A DNA stretch of 64,000 nucleotides from contig JACCKY010000003.1 of the NCBI GenBank assembly GCA_014236755.1, positions 1-64,000 on the forward strand, read 5' to 3'. This DNA is from Candidatus Petromonas tenebris. GTDB taxonomy: Bacteria; Bacillota; Clostridia; Peptostreptococcales; Caminicellaceae. The stretch's first letter is position 1, and every line of letters starts with the position of its first letter. The position numbers and the translations under genes are program-made. The notes beneath the pieces were generated by a model, which saw nothing but the letters and a program-made list of their open reading frames with translations, made no database searches and was not told where the DNA came from. Of the stretch, positions 17,866 through 26,987 are shown piece by piece.

Positions 17866-19686
17866 TTATTTGTTATTTCTATTATTAAATCTTATTCTTT
17901 CTGTTTCATTTAAAATCTTCTTTCTAAGTCTAATTGCATCGGGAGTAATTTCCACTAGCTCATCATCATCGATAAACTCCAATGCTTCCTCTAGATTGAA
18001 AATTCTTGGAGGCGAAAGTTTTAGAGCATCATCGGAGCCTGAAGCTCTTGTATTTGTAAGCTTTTTATTTTTGCATGGATTAACTGTCATATCTTCCTTT
18101 CTACTGTTCATTCCTACTATCATACCCTCATATACTTCTGTTCCCGGCTCTATAAACATTTCAGCCCTTTCACTAAGGTTATATAAAGAATAAGCCATAG
18201 CAGTTCCGTTATTTTGAGAAACTAAAACCCCATTGGTTCTCTTAGGTATTTCACCCTTATATTCTTCATATCTTTCAAAGGAGCGGACTATGGTTCCTTC
18301 GCCTCTGGTATCATTAATAAATTCACTTCTAAAACCTAGAAGTCCCCTAGTTGGCACAAGATACTCAAGTCTAACGTAATCATTTTCGGCAGTCATGCCC
18401 TCCATGATTCCTTTCCTCTGATTCAGCTTAGCGATTACCGTTCCTGAGTATATCTCCGGTACGTTTATTATGACCCTTTCTATAGGCTCCATAAGTTTTC
18501 CATTCTCTTTATGCATTAAGACTTCGGGTTTTGAAACTCCAACTTCATATCCTTCTCTTCTCATATTTTCCAAAAGAATGGATAAGTGCAGTTCACCCCT
18601 GCCTGAGACCTTATATCCATCCGTCGTATCCAAGGGCTCCACATTAAGTCCTACATTGACTTCAAGCTCTTTTTCAAGTCTATCTTTTAAATGTCTCGTA
18701 GTTAAGTATTTGCCGCTCTTTCCTGCTAGAGGAGAGTCATTTACGAGAAAATTCATAGATAAAGTAGGTTCTTCAATCCTTATCATTTCCATAGGCAGTA
18801 CATTTTCATGTGCACAAATAGTTTCTCCTATTGATATATCTGGTATTCCCGCTATTACGGCAATATCTCCGCTTCGAGCTTCCTCTACTGCAGTTTGTTT
18901 AAGTCCTTTATAAACAAAGAGCTTAGATATCTTGCCCTTTTGTACACTACCATCTCTTTTTGATATTGAAACCTTTTGTCCTTCTTTTATAGTTCCTCTA
19001 TATATCCTACCTATTCCAAGTCTGCCAATATAGTCATCATAGGCAAGGGCTGATATCTGCATTTGCAATGGTTTCTCATCATAATCGGGGTATACATCCA
19101 CATGTTCCAATATAGTTTCAAATAATGGAGACAGATCTGTACTATCATCGTCCAGTTCCATCTTGGCAATTCCATCTTTAGCAATTCCATATATAATCGG
19201 AAACTCCAATTGCTCATCCGTTGCATCGAGATCTACAAACAGGTCGAATGTCATGTTTACAACCTCTTCAGCTCTTTGATCCTTTTTATCTATCTTATTA
19301 ATAAGTAAAATAGGTTTTAAACCGTGTTCTAAAGATTTTTGGAGCACAAATCTGGTTTGGGGCATAGGCCCTTCACTGGAATCCACCAATAGAATAACCG
19401 TATCCACTGTTTTTATAATCCTCTCAACCTCTGATGAAAAATCGGAGTGACCCGGTGTATCAACTATATTTATTTTAACTCCTTTATATTCAATAGAACA
19501 GTTTTTGGAATAGATAGTTATACCCCTTTCCCTTTCAAGGTCATTACTATCCATTACACAGTCCACAACTTCTTCATTTTCTCTAAAAATGCCGCTTTGA
19601 CTTAAAAAGGCATCTACCAGCGTTGATTTTCCTGCATCAACATGGGCTATAACAGCTATATTAATTATTGATTGTTTTTTCAACAT
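17866..19686 (-). CDS. typA: Ribosome-associated GTPase TypA/BipA
   Basis: This 606-residue translational GTPase has G1 AHVDAGKSTLVDAFLSQSG at residue 14, switch region DSNDLERERGITIYSKN, G3 DTPGHSDF, G4 NKIDKKDQ, an EF-G-like domain and the BipA C-terminal domain (RGLLGFRSEFINDTRGEG). It binds the ribosome like EF-G and helps 50S assembly and stress or cold adaptation. Most TypA proteins have HVDHGKTT at G1; here it reads HVDAGKST, a mild variant that keeps the P-loop. It is preceded upstream, on the same strand, by a cold-shock protein with its own terminator, which may be coincidence or a shared theme of cold growth. Confidence 0.95.
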   Translation of the reverse strand: MLKKQSIINIAVIAHVDAGKSTLVDAFLSQSGIFRENEEVVDCVMDSNDLERERGITIYSKNCSIEYKGVKINIVDTPGHSDFSSEVERIIKTVDTVILLVDSSEGPMPQTRFVLQKSLEHGLKPILLINKIDKKDQRAEEVVNMTFDLFVDLDATDEQLEFPIIYGIAKDGIAKMELDDDSTDLSPLFETILEHVDVYPDYDEKPLQMQISALAYDDYIGRLGIGRIYRGTIKEGQKVSISKRDGSVQKGKISKLFVYKGLKQTAVEEARSGDIAVIAGIPDISIGETICAHENVLPMEMIRIEEPTLSMNFLVNDSPLAGKSGKYLTTRHLKDRLEKELEVNVGLNVEPLDTTDGYKVSGRGELHLSILLENMRREGYEVGVSKPEVLMHKENGKLMEPIERVIINVPEIYSGTVIAKLNQRKGIMEGMTAENDYVRLEYLVPTRGLLGFRSEFINDTRGEGTIVRSFERYEEYKGEIPKRTNGVLVSQNNGTAMAYSLYNLSERAEMFIEPGTEVYEGMIVGMNSRKEDMTVNPCKNKKLTNTRASGSDDALKLSPPRIFNLEEALEFIDDDELVEITPDAIRLRKKILNETERIRFNNRNNK

Positions 19687-19710
19687 ATTAACTTCCTTTC
19701 TATGGCACAG

Positions 19711-19741
19711 AAAAAACGCCCTTCTGTTACGAACGGCGTTC
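19711..19741 (-). terminator. Terminator of the cold-shock gene
   Basis: On the minus strand AACGCC ... GGGCGTT (stem with a 14-base loop) is followed by TTTTT, about 45 bases after the stop at 19784. Confidence 0.75.
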
Positions 19742-19783
19742 TTCAGGTCTATAGTTTATATTATAGTTAAAATTAATTTTCGA

Positions 19784-19984
19784 TTATAATTTAACTACAT
19801 TAGCTGCTTGAGGTCCTTTAGTACCGTCAACAACTTCAAATTCAACTTTTTGACCTTCTTCTAATGTTTTGAACCCATCTCCTTGTATTGCAGAATAATG
19901 TACAAATACATCTTCTTCTCCTTCAACAGAGATAAATCCAAATCCTTTTTCTGAGTTAAACCACTTAACTGTTCCTAATTTCAT
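19784..19984 (-). CDS. Cold-shock protein (CspA family)
   Basis: This 66-residue single OB-fold protein has both nucleic-acid-binding motifs: KGFGFI (RNP1) and VFVHYSAI (RNP2). It starts [10 protein letters not shown] at an ATG at 19984 with GGAGG seven bases upstream; an in-frame TTG further up overlaps the ribosome site and is unlikely. Proteins of this family bind single-stranded RNA and DNA as chaperones and melt structure in mRNA. It is a monocistronic gene with its own terminator. Confidence 0.96.
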   Translation of the reverse strand: MKLGTVKWFNSEKGFGFISVEGEEDVFVHYSAIQGDGFKTLEEGQKVEFEVVDGTKGPQAANVVKL

Positions 19985-20079
19985 TAAAAAATCCTCCAAA
20001 TAAATAATATTTTGTATCTAACTAATTAAGTATAACATTATAAACATTTTTCGTCAATACAATTTAAGATATTTTTATA

Positions 20080-20799
20080 CTATTTATTAAGTTCCTCCTC
20101 TATTATGTGTCGTACCTTATTTGATAGTTTCATAGAATCCTTGACCATTTCATCATCTATAAAAATCGGCTCAGAAATTATGACTTCTACATCAGCTGGT
20201 CTGATTTTCAAGTTATCTCTGGGCATTATTTTATAGGCTCCTTTTATAGTTACAGGAACTATAGGAACTTTAGATTTGGTTGCCAGCTTGAGAGCCCCTG
20301 GTTTAAATTCCCTTAGGCTACCATCCTCACTTCTGGTACCTTCAGGAAAGATAACCAAAGAGTAACCTTCCTTCAAAAACTTTACACCTTTATTGATTGC
20401 CTTCAGGGACTGTCTTACATCCTTTCGGTCCATAAATACACAGTGCATATATTTCATCCAGGTACTTAGCATTGGTATTTTAGACAATTCCATCTTCGCA
20501 ATGAAAGCCAAAGGTTTATCCATAAGGGCAATCAATATAGGTATATCAAAGTAGCTTTGATGGTTACTCACAAAGAGTACAGGTCCTGTTTCCGAAAGGT
20601 TTTCCTTACCCCTTATACTTACTCTAGCACCGCTTAAAGAAACCACCCCTTTTGCCAACCTTTTGATTACTTTGCCAGTTATCCTGTCTACTTCATGGAC
20701 TTTATTTTGGTTGTCAAAGCTCTTTACTTTAAGTAAAGAAGGTAGACTTAAAATAAAACCAGTTACTAAGTAAATAGCTAAAATAATTGTTCTTATCAT
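20080..20799 (-). CDS. plsC: 1-acyl-sn-glycerol-3-phosphate acyltransferase
   Basis: This 239-residue protein has one N-terminal membrane segment. The catalytic HX4D motif is in FVSNHQSYFDIPIL near residue 95, the glycerol-3-phosphate motif VFMDRKDVRQ near 138, and the FPEGTRSEDG motif near 170. It transfers a second acyl chain onto lysophosphatidic acid to form phosphatidic acid at the membrane. It is a single gene with normal length. Confidence 0.93.
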   Translation of the reverse strand: MIRTIILAIYLVTGFILSLPSLLKVKSFDNQNKVHEVDRITGKVIKRLAKGVVSLSGARVSIRGKENLSETGPVLFVSNHQSYFDIPILIALMDKPLAFIAKMELSKIPMLSTWMKYMHCVFMDRKDVRQSLKAINKGVKFLKEGYSLVIFPEGTRSEDGSLREFKPGALKLATKSKVPIVPVTIKGAYKIMPRDNLKIRPADVEVIISEPIFIDDEMVKDSMKLSNKVRHIIEEELNK

Positions 20800-20915
20800 T
20801 GTTACACCTCTACTCTATATTTTAATTGTCTTCATTAGAATTATTATTCTATATTTCCCTTAAGTTTACCTTCTATTATTCATATTTTTTTGTTTCCAAT
20901 TATTTATAGTAATCT

Positions 20916-21146
20916 TTACTGAATTTCTACCTTAAGTACTAAATCGTCTAGCTTACAGCATAGTACATTTGCTAAAACTTCTATTTTTTAAAAGCTTGGG
21001 TTCTTCTTGTCACCTCTTTCAAGTTCCTCTAAATAGGATTTTGAAATTGATGTTCCGTACTTGGGGCTTTTGGTAAGAATTTCAACATCTCGGGCTGTAT
21101 ATCCGAGACGTATTCTTATCTCTCTAATTTTTTTACCATTTAACAT
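20916..21146 (-). pseudogene. XRE-family helix-turn-helix regulator interrupted by an in-frame TAA
   Basis: The start at 21146 (MLNGKKIREIRIRLGYTARD) has a GAGGGGGA ribosome site. The HTH region runs through SISKSYLEELERGDKKNPSF, the usual boundary of helix 4, where a TAA at 20990-20988 stops it. The same frame continues for 23 more codons with KIEVLANVLCCKLDDLVL, the usual fifth helix of XRE proteins, to a second stop at 20918-20916. The whole thus has normal family length (about 76 codons) with one nonsense codon. I infer a recently inactivated regulator, or a sequencing error. Confidence 0.8.
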
Positions 21147-21485
21147 AGTAAATTCCCCCTCGTAAGACATGATTTTAGTATTAAGTTTTTAAAGATTTTC
21201 TATTAATTTAATTATATGATATGAATGTTAAGTTTTATTAAAGTTTATTATTTTTTTATAGTTTTCTTTGTTAAAATATAAATTCCTTTGCTGCAATATA
21301 TTTTTTCTGCCTTTTGCAAAACTGGTCGATAATCCGCAGTACTTGGTATGATTTTTACCAAAAATAGTAGAATTTATAGTTGATCTTTCACAAAATATAA
21401 ATCCCGATAGTAGATTTTATTAATCTACCATCAGGATCTATGATTTAAGAAGTCATAATTTAATTTTATATGGTATTCACCTTAT
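21147..21485. other. AT-rich intergenic stretch
   Basis: Between the broken XRE gene and ilvB I see only the ilvB terminator (21401-21437) and AT-rich sequence. No frame, repeat copy or aptamer is recognisable. Confidence 0.6.
21401..21437 (-). terminator. Terminator of the leu-ilv operon
   Basis: On the minus strand a long stem (ATCCTGATGGTAGATT against AATCTACTATCGGGAT, one wobble/mismatch) is followed by TTATATTTT, 48 bases after the ilvB stop. Confidence 0.85.
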
Positions 21486-23138
21486 TTAACTGATATCTGT
21501 CATATTCCCAAGACCTTCACCGGCTAAAACAATAGGACTTACTAAATCTTCTGTTTCAATAGGACATTCAATAATCGTAAAGTTTTTACTACTTAACGCT
21601 TCTTTTAATATACTTTCGGCTTCATTTATATTTTCGATTCTGTAACCTTCCGCTCCATAGGCCTTTGCCAGAGCCATAAAGTCTAAAGACTTTTTAAAAT
21701 CTACTGCTGAATAGCGTTTATTACAATAGCAGTGCTGAAGTTGACGAACCATACCTAGACTTTTATTATTAAAAAGTAGTACTTTTATAGGTAGCTCTAA
21801 TTCAGCTATGGTTCCCAGTTCCGCCATCCCCATCTGGAAGCTTCCATCACCGGTTATAGCAACAACTAAATTATCAGGCATAGCAAGTTGTGCCCCTATG
21901 GCTGCCGGTATGCCGTACCCCATTGTGCCCAGTCCCCCTGATGTAATCAAAGTTTTGGGAATATCAAAGGAATAACATTTGGCAGTCCACATTTGATGCT
22001 GTCCAACATCTGTAGTGATGATTGTGGTTTTAGGCACTATTTCCTGCACTTTTTGAAGTATCCAAGGAGAATTTATCCCCTTATGAATTTGTGTACTTAC
22101 TTTTTTGTTTCTTACTTTTTTAGACATTCCTTCAGGTCGTTTTCTCATTTTTTTAAGTATATCCTGTAATACATTTTTAAGGTCTCCAACTATAGGTAGA
22201 TCAGGTTTTACATTTTTCCCTATTTCAGCAGGATCGATATCAATGTGGATAATCCGGGCGTTAGGGGCAAACTTATCCACATTACCAACAGCACGATCAT
22301 CAAACCTCATACCTAAAGCCACGAAACAGTCACAGTTTTGCACTACATCATTAGCTAGCTTATTCCCGTAGGTCCCCAGCATCCCTAAAAAAGCTTCATG
22401 GTTTCCTGGAAAAGCACCTAATCCCATTAAGGTTGACACCACCTGAGCCCCAGTTAATTCTATAAGCTCCCTAACTTCCTCAAAGGCTCCAGAACTGATT
22501 ACTCCTCCTCCCGTACAGATAACAGGTTTTTCAGCCTGAATTAAAAGCTTTACTGCCTTTTTGATCATATTTGGATGTCCGTCTACTGTAGGCTTATAAC
22601 TTCGTATGTCGACATTTTCATAGGGTCTATAGTCGCAGATAGCTGTTGATACATCTGTGGGTATATCAATCAAAACCGGTCCCGGTCTTCCAGTTTTGGC
22701 TATGTGGAAAGCCTCTGCCACTATTTTGGCTAAATCCTTTACATCCTGAACAAGATAGTTATGCTTTGTAATCGGAGAAGTTATTCCCGTAATATCCACC
22801 TCTTGAAAAGCATCTGTTCCAACCATAATCTTAGGTACCTGACCAGTAATTATAACTAAAGGAATGGAATCCATGTAAGCAGTAGCTATTCCTGTCACCA
22901 AGTTAGTGGCTCCTGGCCCGGAAGTAGCAAGACATACACCTACTCTTCCTGATACTCGAGCATAACCGCTGGCTGCATGTGCTCCACCTTGTTCATGTCT
23001 GACAAGAATATGCTCTATAGAGCTTTCATACAACGCATCATAAATTCCTAAAACTGCTCCTCCAGGATAACCGAAGATATATTCAGTCCCCTGCTCTTCC
23101 AAGGCTTTTATTAGAATCTGTGCCCCATTCATTTTCAT
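21486..23138 (-). CDS. ilvB: Acetolactate synthase, large catalytic subunit
   Basis: This protein of about 550 residues condenses two pyruvates (or pyruvate and 2-oxobutyrate) using thiamine diphosphate. It has EYIFGYPGGAVLGIYDAL with the catalytic Glu in the following RHEQGGAHAASGYAR, a central FAD-binding domain, and the diphosphate motif GDGSFQMGMAELGTI. I prefer the ATG at 23138, which overlaps the ilvN stop as ATGA and so gives translational coupling; the frame is open to 23153. It is the last gene of the leu operon. No ilvC or ilvD is in the window, so the later isoleucine/valine steps are encoded elsewhere. Confidence 0.96.
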   Translation of the reverse strand: MKMNGAQILIKALEEQGTEYIFGYPGGAVLGIYDALYESSIEHILVRHEQGGAHAASGYARVSGRVGVCLATSGPGATNLVTGIATAYMDSIPLVIITGQVPKIMVGTDAFQEVDITGITSPITKHNYLVQDVKDLAKIVAEAFHIAKTGRPGPVLIDIPTDVSTAICDYRPYENVDIRSYKPTVDGHPNMIKKAVKLLIQAEKPVICTGGGVISSGAFEEVRELIELTGAQVVSTLMGLGAFPGNHEAFLGMLGTYGNKLANDVVQNCDCFVALGMRFDDRAVGNVDKFAPNARIIHIDIDPAEIGKNVKPDLPIVGDLKNVLQDILKKMRKRPEGMSKKVRNKKVSTQIHKGINSPWILQKVQEIVPKTTIITTDVGQHQMWTAKCYSFDIPKTLITSGGLGTMGYGIPAAIGAQLAMPDNLVVAITGDGSFQMGMAELGTIAELELPIKVLLFNNKSLGMVRQLQHCYCNKRYSAVDFKKSLDFMALAKAYGAEGYRIENINEAESILKEALSSKNFTIIECPIETEDLVSPIVLAGEGLGNMTDIS

Positions 23139-23641
23139 TTTATCCCACCCCATCCCGATCCTTCTTTGTTTTCTCTAACCATTGAAACAGTTCCGGTCTT
23201 AACCATTTCCTGAATCCCAAAGGGCTGCAGCGAATTAATAATTGCCTGTATCTTCATTTCATCTCCTGTAGCCTCAACCATTAGAGATTTTCGGCCTATA
23301 TCTACAATTCGAGCTCTAAAAATATCCATCAGCTGAATGATTTCACTTCTATTGTCATTATTAGCAGTTACGCGGGCCAGAAGAAGCTGACGGTCAACGG
23401 TTTCATCACATGTAATATCACTTACCTTTATTACATCGATAAGTTTATTCAGCTGTTTTATAACCTGCTCGATGATACGGTCATTTCCATTTACGACGAT
23501 AGTCATTTGAGCAACACCATTTTCCTCTGTTTTACTGACAACCAAACTTTCAATATTGTATCCTCTTCTGCTGAATAGACCTGAAACTTTTGAAAGTACA
23601 CCGGCATGATGCTCCACCCAAACTGCTAATACATGTCTCAT
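23135..23641 (-). CDS. ilvN: Acetolactate synthase, small regulatory subunit
   Basis: This 168-residue protein has an N-terminal ACT domain (VEHHAGVLSKVSGLFSRRGY NIESL region) and the ALS small-subunit C-terminal domain (IVDIGRKSLMVEATG). The subunit activates the catalytic subunit and gives valine feedback inhibition in the family. It begins seven bases after leuB and overlaps ilvB by four bases. Its order before ilvB is inverted relative to many operons. Confidence 0.95.
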   Translation of the reverse strand: MRHVLAVWVEHHAGVLSKVSGLFSRRGYNIESLVVSKTEENGVAQMTIVVNGNDRIIEQVIKQLNKLIDVIKVSDITCDETVDRQLLLARVTANNDNRSEIIQLMDIFRARIVDIGRKSLMVEATGDEMKIQAIINSLQPFGIQEMVKTGTVSMVRENKEGSGWGGIK

Positions 23642-23647
23642 AGCTAT

Positions 23648-24724
23648 TTATCCTCCAATCTGTTCCAAAATAAGTTTTCCCATTTCTTTTGTCCCTACTA
23701 ACTTCATATCTTTACTCATTATATCTCCTGTACGGTAATTATTTTTCAATACTTCTGAGATTGCTTTCTCAATAGCAGCTGCTTCCTCTTCCAAGTCGAA
23801 GGAATATCTAAGCATCATAGCTGCTGATAGTATAGTGGCAATTGGATTTGCCTTATCCTGACCTGCTATATCTGGAGCAGAACCATGAATTGGTTCATAC
23901 ATTCCCTTATTGTCCTCTCCAAGGCTGGCTGAGGGAAGCATCCCAATAGACCCAGTAATCATACTGGCTTCATCGGATAAGATATCTCCAAACATATTGG
24001 TAGTTAATATCACATCAAACTGTCCTGGATCACGTACCAGCTGCATGGCAGCATTATCTACGTACATATGGTTTAAATACACATCAGGATAATCCTTAGC
24101 CACCTTTTCCACCACTGAACGCCATAATCTTGAACTTTCAAGTACATTGGCCTTATCTACACTTGTTACTCTACTATTTCTTTTTCTTGCTATTTCAAAG
24201 GCGGTCTTTGCTATTCTCTCTACTTCTACTTCGCTGTATTGCTTTACATCATAGGCTTCTTCACCCATTTTACCGTTTTTACGTCCCTTTTCACCAAAAT
24301 ATATGCCTCCTGTAAGCTCTCGAACTACGCAGATATCAATTCCGTCTCCTATTATCTCAGGCTTTAAGGGACAAGCATCTTTTAGTTCGTTGTACATAAT
24401 AGCAGGCCGAATATTGGCATATAATCCTAAAGCCTTCCTCAGTGTCAATAATGCCTTTTCTGGTCTCTTTTCACCAGGTAAATTATCCCATTTGGGACCT
24501 CCCAAGGCTCCCAATAATACCGCATCACTTTCTTTACAAACATCTAATGTCTCCTCCGGCAAAATCTCTCCCTGGGCATCGATAGCACAACCACCGGCTA
24601 AGACTTCTGTAAATGCAAATTTATGGTTGAAAATCTTGCCTACTTTTTCTAAAACTTGAATAGTTTCCATTATAACTTCCGGTCCTATTCCATCACCCGG
24701 AATTACTGCTATATTAAAATTCAC
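23648..24724 (-). CDS. leuB: 3-isopropylmalate dehydrogenase
   Basis: This 358-residue NAD-dependent oxidative decarboxylase makes the leucine precursor 2-oxoisocaproate. It starts [15 protein letters not shown], contains [15 protein letters not shown], the substrate Arg region GLYANIRPA, the Tyr/Lys catalytic sites ([13 protein letters not shown] and [14 protein letters not shown]) and the metal-binding [14 protein letters not shown]. The start is GTG with AAAGGAGG upstream. Hairpin repeat B copy 1 separates it from leuD. Confidence 0.97.
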   Translation of the reverse strand: MNFNIAVIPGDGIGPEVIMETIQVLEKVGKIFNHKFAFTEVLAGGCAIDAQGEILPEETLDVCKESDAVLLGALGGPKWDNLPGEKRPEKALLTLRKALGLYANIRPAIMYNELKDACPLKPEIIGDGIDICVVRELTGGIYFGEKGRKNGKMGEEAYDVKQYSEVEVERIAKTAFEIARKRNSRVTSVDKANVLESSRLWRSVVEKVAKDYPDVYLNHMYVDNAAMQLVRDPGQFDVILTTNMFGDILSDEASMITGSIGMLPSASLGEDNKGMYEPIHGSAPDIAGQDKANPIATILSAAMMLRYSFDLEEEAAAIEKAISEVLKNNYRTGDIMSKDMKLVGTKEMGKLILEQIGG

Positions 24725-24759
24725 TTTTATTTCCTCCTTTGTACTTTTAACATGTTACT

Positions 24760-24941
24760 ATAGATGAACAACTCTAAGATTCAATTTATATTACCCTAGG
24801 GATTTTGAGGTTTCCTTCTGAGTGATTTTGAGGTATTTGTTGCTACTTCTATCTTTTATTTGAAGAGGGCAAATCTTCACATGAACCAGAAGGATTCTCA
24901 AAATCCTAATAAATTTAACCTTAAACTTTGTTATCTATATG
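24760..24941. repeat. Hairpin repeat family B, copy 1 (inside the leu operon)
   Basis: This palindromic repeat is shared with 35549-35730. The central stem GATTTTGAG/CTCAAAATC and the TCCTTCTG/CAGAAGGA stem are intact, joined by the GTT/TT internal loop. The inner stem is weaker than in copy 2 (ATTTG/CAAAT). The outer arms, rich in A and T, also pair, and the right arm runs into the last codons of leuD. On the mRNA it would form a large hairpin between leuD and leuB. Confidence 0.85.
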
Positions 24942-25418
24942 TTTTATATAATTCACCAATCCTCCTGACGAAATAATTTTCTGCATAAATTCAGGAAGGG
25001 GCTCTGCCTGATAGGTTTGATTCTTAGTCAGATTTTTAATTGTTCCCTTTGTAAAGTCTACCTCTACTTCATCTCCCGCATCGATATTATCAGCTGCCTC
25101 ATCACACTCGAGAATAGGCAGACCAATATTGAATGAGTTCCTGTAAAATATTCTTGCAAATGTTTTGGCGATTACACAGGATATTCCCGATGCCTTAATT
25201 GCAATTGGTGCATGTTCTCTGGAAGAACCACATCCAAAATTTTTATGGGCTACAATTATGTCCCCATACCGTACCTTTTTAGCAAAACTGTCATCTATAT
25301 CCTCCATACAATGCTTTGCAAGTTCCTTTGGATCTGAGCTGTTTAAATATCTTGCTGGAATAATGACATCAGTATCCACATTGTCTCCGTATTTGAAAAC
25401 TCTTCCCCTTTTTTTCAT
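24921..25418 (-). CDS. leuD: 3-isopropylmalate dehydratase, small subunit
   Basis: This 165-residue swivel-domain subunit is of the archaeal/clostridial short type. It has [19 protein letters not shown] at the start, [18 protein letters not shown] (substrate-binding loop) near residue 57, and [17 protein letters not shown]. It works with LeuC on 2- to 3-isopropylmalate isomerisation. Its final codons, coding for [10 protein letters not shown], overlap the right arm of hairpin repeat B copy 1, so the C-terminus may have been rewritten by the insertion. It starts 13 bases after leuC. Confidence 0.96.
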   Translation of the reverse strand: MKKRGRVFKYGDNVDTDVIIPARYLNSSDPKELAKHCMEDIDDSFAKKVRYGDIIVAHKNFGCGSSREHAPIAIKASGISCVIAKTFARIFYRNSFNIGLPILECDEAADNIDAGDEVEVDFTKGTIKNLTKNQTYQAEPLPEFMQKIISSGGLVNYIKHIDNKV

Positions 25419-25431
25419 TAATAATCTCCTC

Positions 25432-26694
25432 CTATTCTATATCCTCAGGATTTGTGATTTTTCCTGTCAATGCTGAAGCTGCTGCAACAGCGGGACTCGA
25501 TAGGTATACCTCCGATTCGGGATGTCCCATCCTCCCTACAAAATTACGATTTGTAGTTGCAACGGCCCTTTCACCCTTAGCTAGAATACCCATGTGTCCA
25601 CCTAGACAGGGCCCGCAGGTAGGTGTGCTGACTACAGCACCTGCCTTTATAAAGGTCTCGATCAAGCCTTCCTCTAAAGCTTGGAGATAAATTTTTTGGG
25701 TTGCCGGGAATATGATTACCCTAATACCCTTTGCAACTTTTCTATTCTTCAATATCTTTGCAACTGCTCTTAAATCCTCAATCCTGCCATTGGTACAAGA
25801 ACCAATGACCACCTGATCTATTTTTATATCTCCCACTTCATCGATTGTACGTGTATTATCGGGCAGATGGGGAAACGCAACTGTAGGGCGAATTGTACCT
25901 AAGTCAATTTCGTATATCTTATCATACTCAGCATCCTCATCAGGCTTATAAACTGCATATTCTTTAGTAGAATGTTCTTTTATATATTCAATGGTAGTTT
26001 CATCGACAATGAATATTCCATTTTTCCCTCCAGCTTCAATTGCCATGTTTGCCATAGAAAAACGGTCATCCATAGACAGATTTTTTACCCCTTCTCCTAC
26101 AAATTCCATAGACTTATATAAAGCACCGTCTACTCCGATCATTCCTATAATGTGGAGAATAATATCCTTACCACTTACCCATTTTTGTGGTTTACCCTTT
26201 AATTCAAATTTAATTGCACTAGGAACTTTAAACCAACACTTGCCTGTGGCCATTCCAGCAGCCATGTCGGTACTTCCTACTCCTGTGGAGAAGGCTCCCA
26301 AAGCACCGTAGGTACATGTATGGGAGTCAGCGCCAATTACTACGTCACCGGCTACCACAAGTCCTTTTTCTGGTAAAAGTGCATGCTCTATCCCCATCTC
26401 TCCTATTTCAAAATAATTTTCAATTTCCTTCTCATGTGCAAATTCACGAACTATTTTGCAATGTTCTGCCGATTTGATATCCTTATTTGGAGTAAAATGA
26501 TCTGGTACTATAGCCACTTTTTGTTTATCAAATACTTCTTTTTTTCCCATTTTCTTAAATTCTGTTATAGCCACCGGAGTCGTAACATCATTTCCCAGCA
26601 CCATATCCAGATTGACTTCAACAAATTGACCAGCCCTTACCTTATTCAATCCCGCATGTGCCGCTAATATCTTTTGAGTCATAGTCATTCCCAT
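25432..26694 (-). CDS. leuC: 3-isopropylmalate dehydratase, large subunit
   Basis: This 420-residue aconitase-family protein carries the three Fe-S cysteines in [14 protein letters not shown] (near residue 298) and [13 protein letters not shown] (near 358). [18 protein letters not shown] near residue 124 is the conserved substrate/cluster region. The length matches the archaeal-type LeuC (LeuC2) that pairs with the short LeuD present next door. The ATG at 26694 has GGGGAG upstream. Repeat C copy 2 lies between it and leuA. Confidence 0.96.
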   Translation of the reverse strand: MGMTMTQKILAAHAGLNKVRAGQFVEVNLDMVLGNDVTTPVAITEFKKMGKKEVFDKQKVAIVPDHFTPNKDIKSAEHCKIVREFAHEKEIENYFEIGEMGIEHALLPEKGLVVAGDVVIGADSHTCTYGALGAFSTGVGSTDMAAGMATGKCWFKVPSAIKFELKGKPQKWVSGKDIILHIIGMIGVDGALYKSMEFVGEGVKNLSMDDRFSMANMAIEAGGKNGIFIVDETTIEYIKEHSTKEYAVYKPDEDAEYDKIYEIDLGTIRPTVAFPHLPDNTRTIDEVGDIKIDQVVIGSCTNGRIEDLRAVAKILKNRKVAKGIRVIIFPATQKIYLQALEEGLIETFIKAGAVVSTPTCGPCLGGHMGILAKGERAVATTNRNFVGRMGHPESEVYLSSPAVAAASALTGKITNPEDIE

Positions 26695-26732
26695 GATATA
26701 TTTCTCCCCTTTCTATTTTCATATCCTTTAAG

Positions 26733-26965
26733 AACAAAGGCGTCTTCGATGCATTTGTTGGTTCGTAGTTAATAGTTCGTAGTTGGTAGCCCTAATTAGC
26801 TCTTAGTTCTTAGCTCTTGGCTCTTGGCAAATCCTAGTCGTTCTTTAGGGTCTTTCTTGCGGCCTGTCACCTTTTTGCCATGAGCGGTCAGCAGTTAGCT
26901 GTTAGCCTTTTTATTATATTAGCATCTGCAATTTTTGGCAAAAAACCTTTGAGCTCCTATACTAA
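26733..26965. repeat. Dispersed repeat family C, copy 2 (inside the leu operon)
   Basis: This copy matches copy 1 at 6022-6218 through the initial GCGTCTTCGATGC hairpin, the TTCGTAGTT units and CAAATCCTAGTCGTTCTTTAG. It then has an extra segment of roughly 50 bases (from CTTGCGGCCTG to CAGTTAGCT) and resumes similarity at GTTAGCCTTTTT, ending near TTTGAGCTCCTA. It lies between leuA and leuC, so it is transcribed with the operon. No coding frame is present. Confidence 0.8.
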
Positions 26966-26987
26966 AATAAAATCTAATATTACAACT

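Noticed and set aside
20988-20990. Recoding (selenocysteine or pyrrolysine) at the XRE stop
   Set aside because: The codon is TAA, which is not used for either; nonsense mutation or sequence error is simpler.
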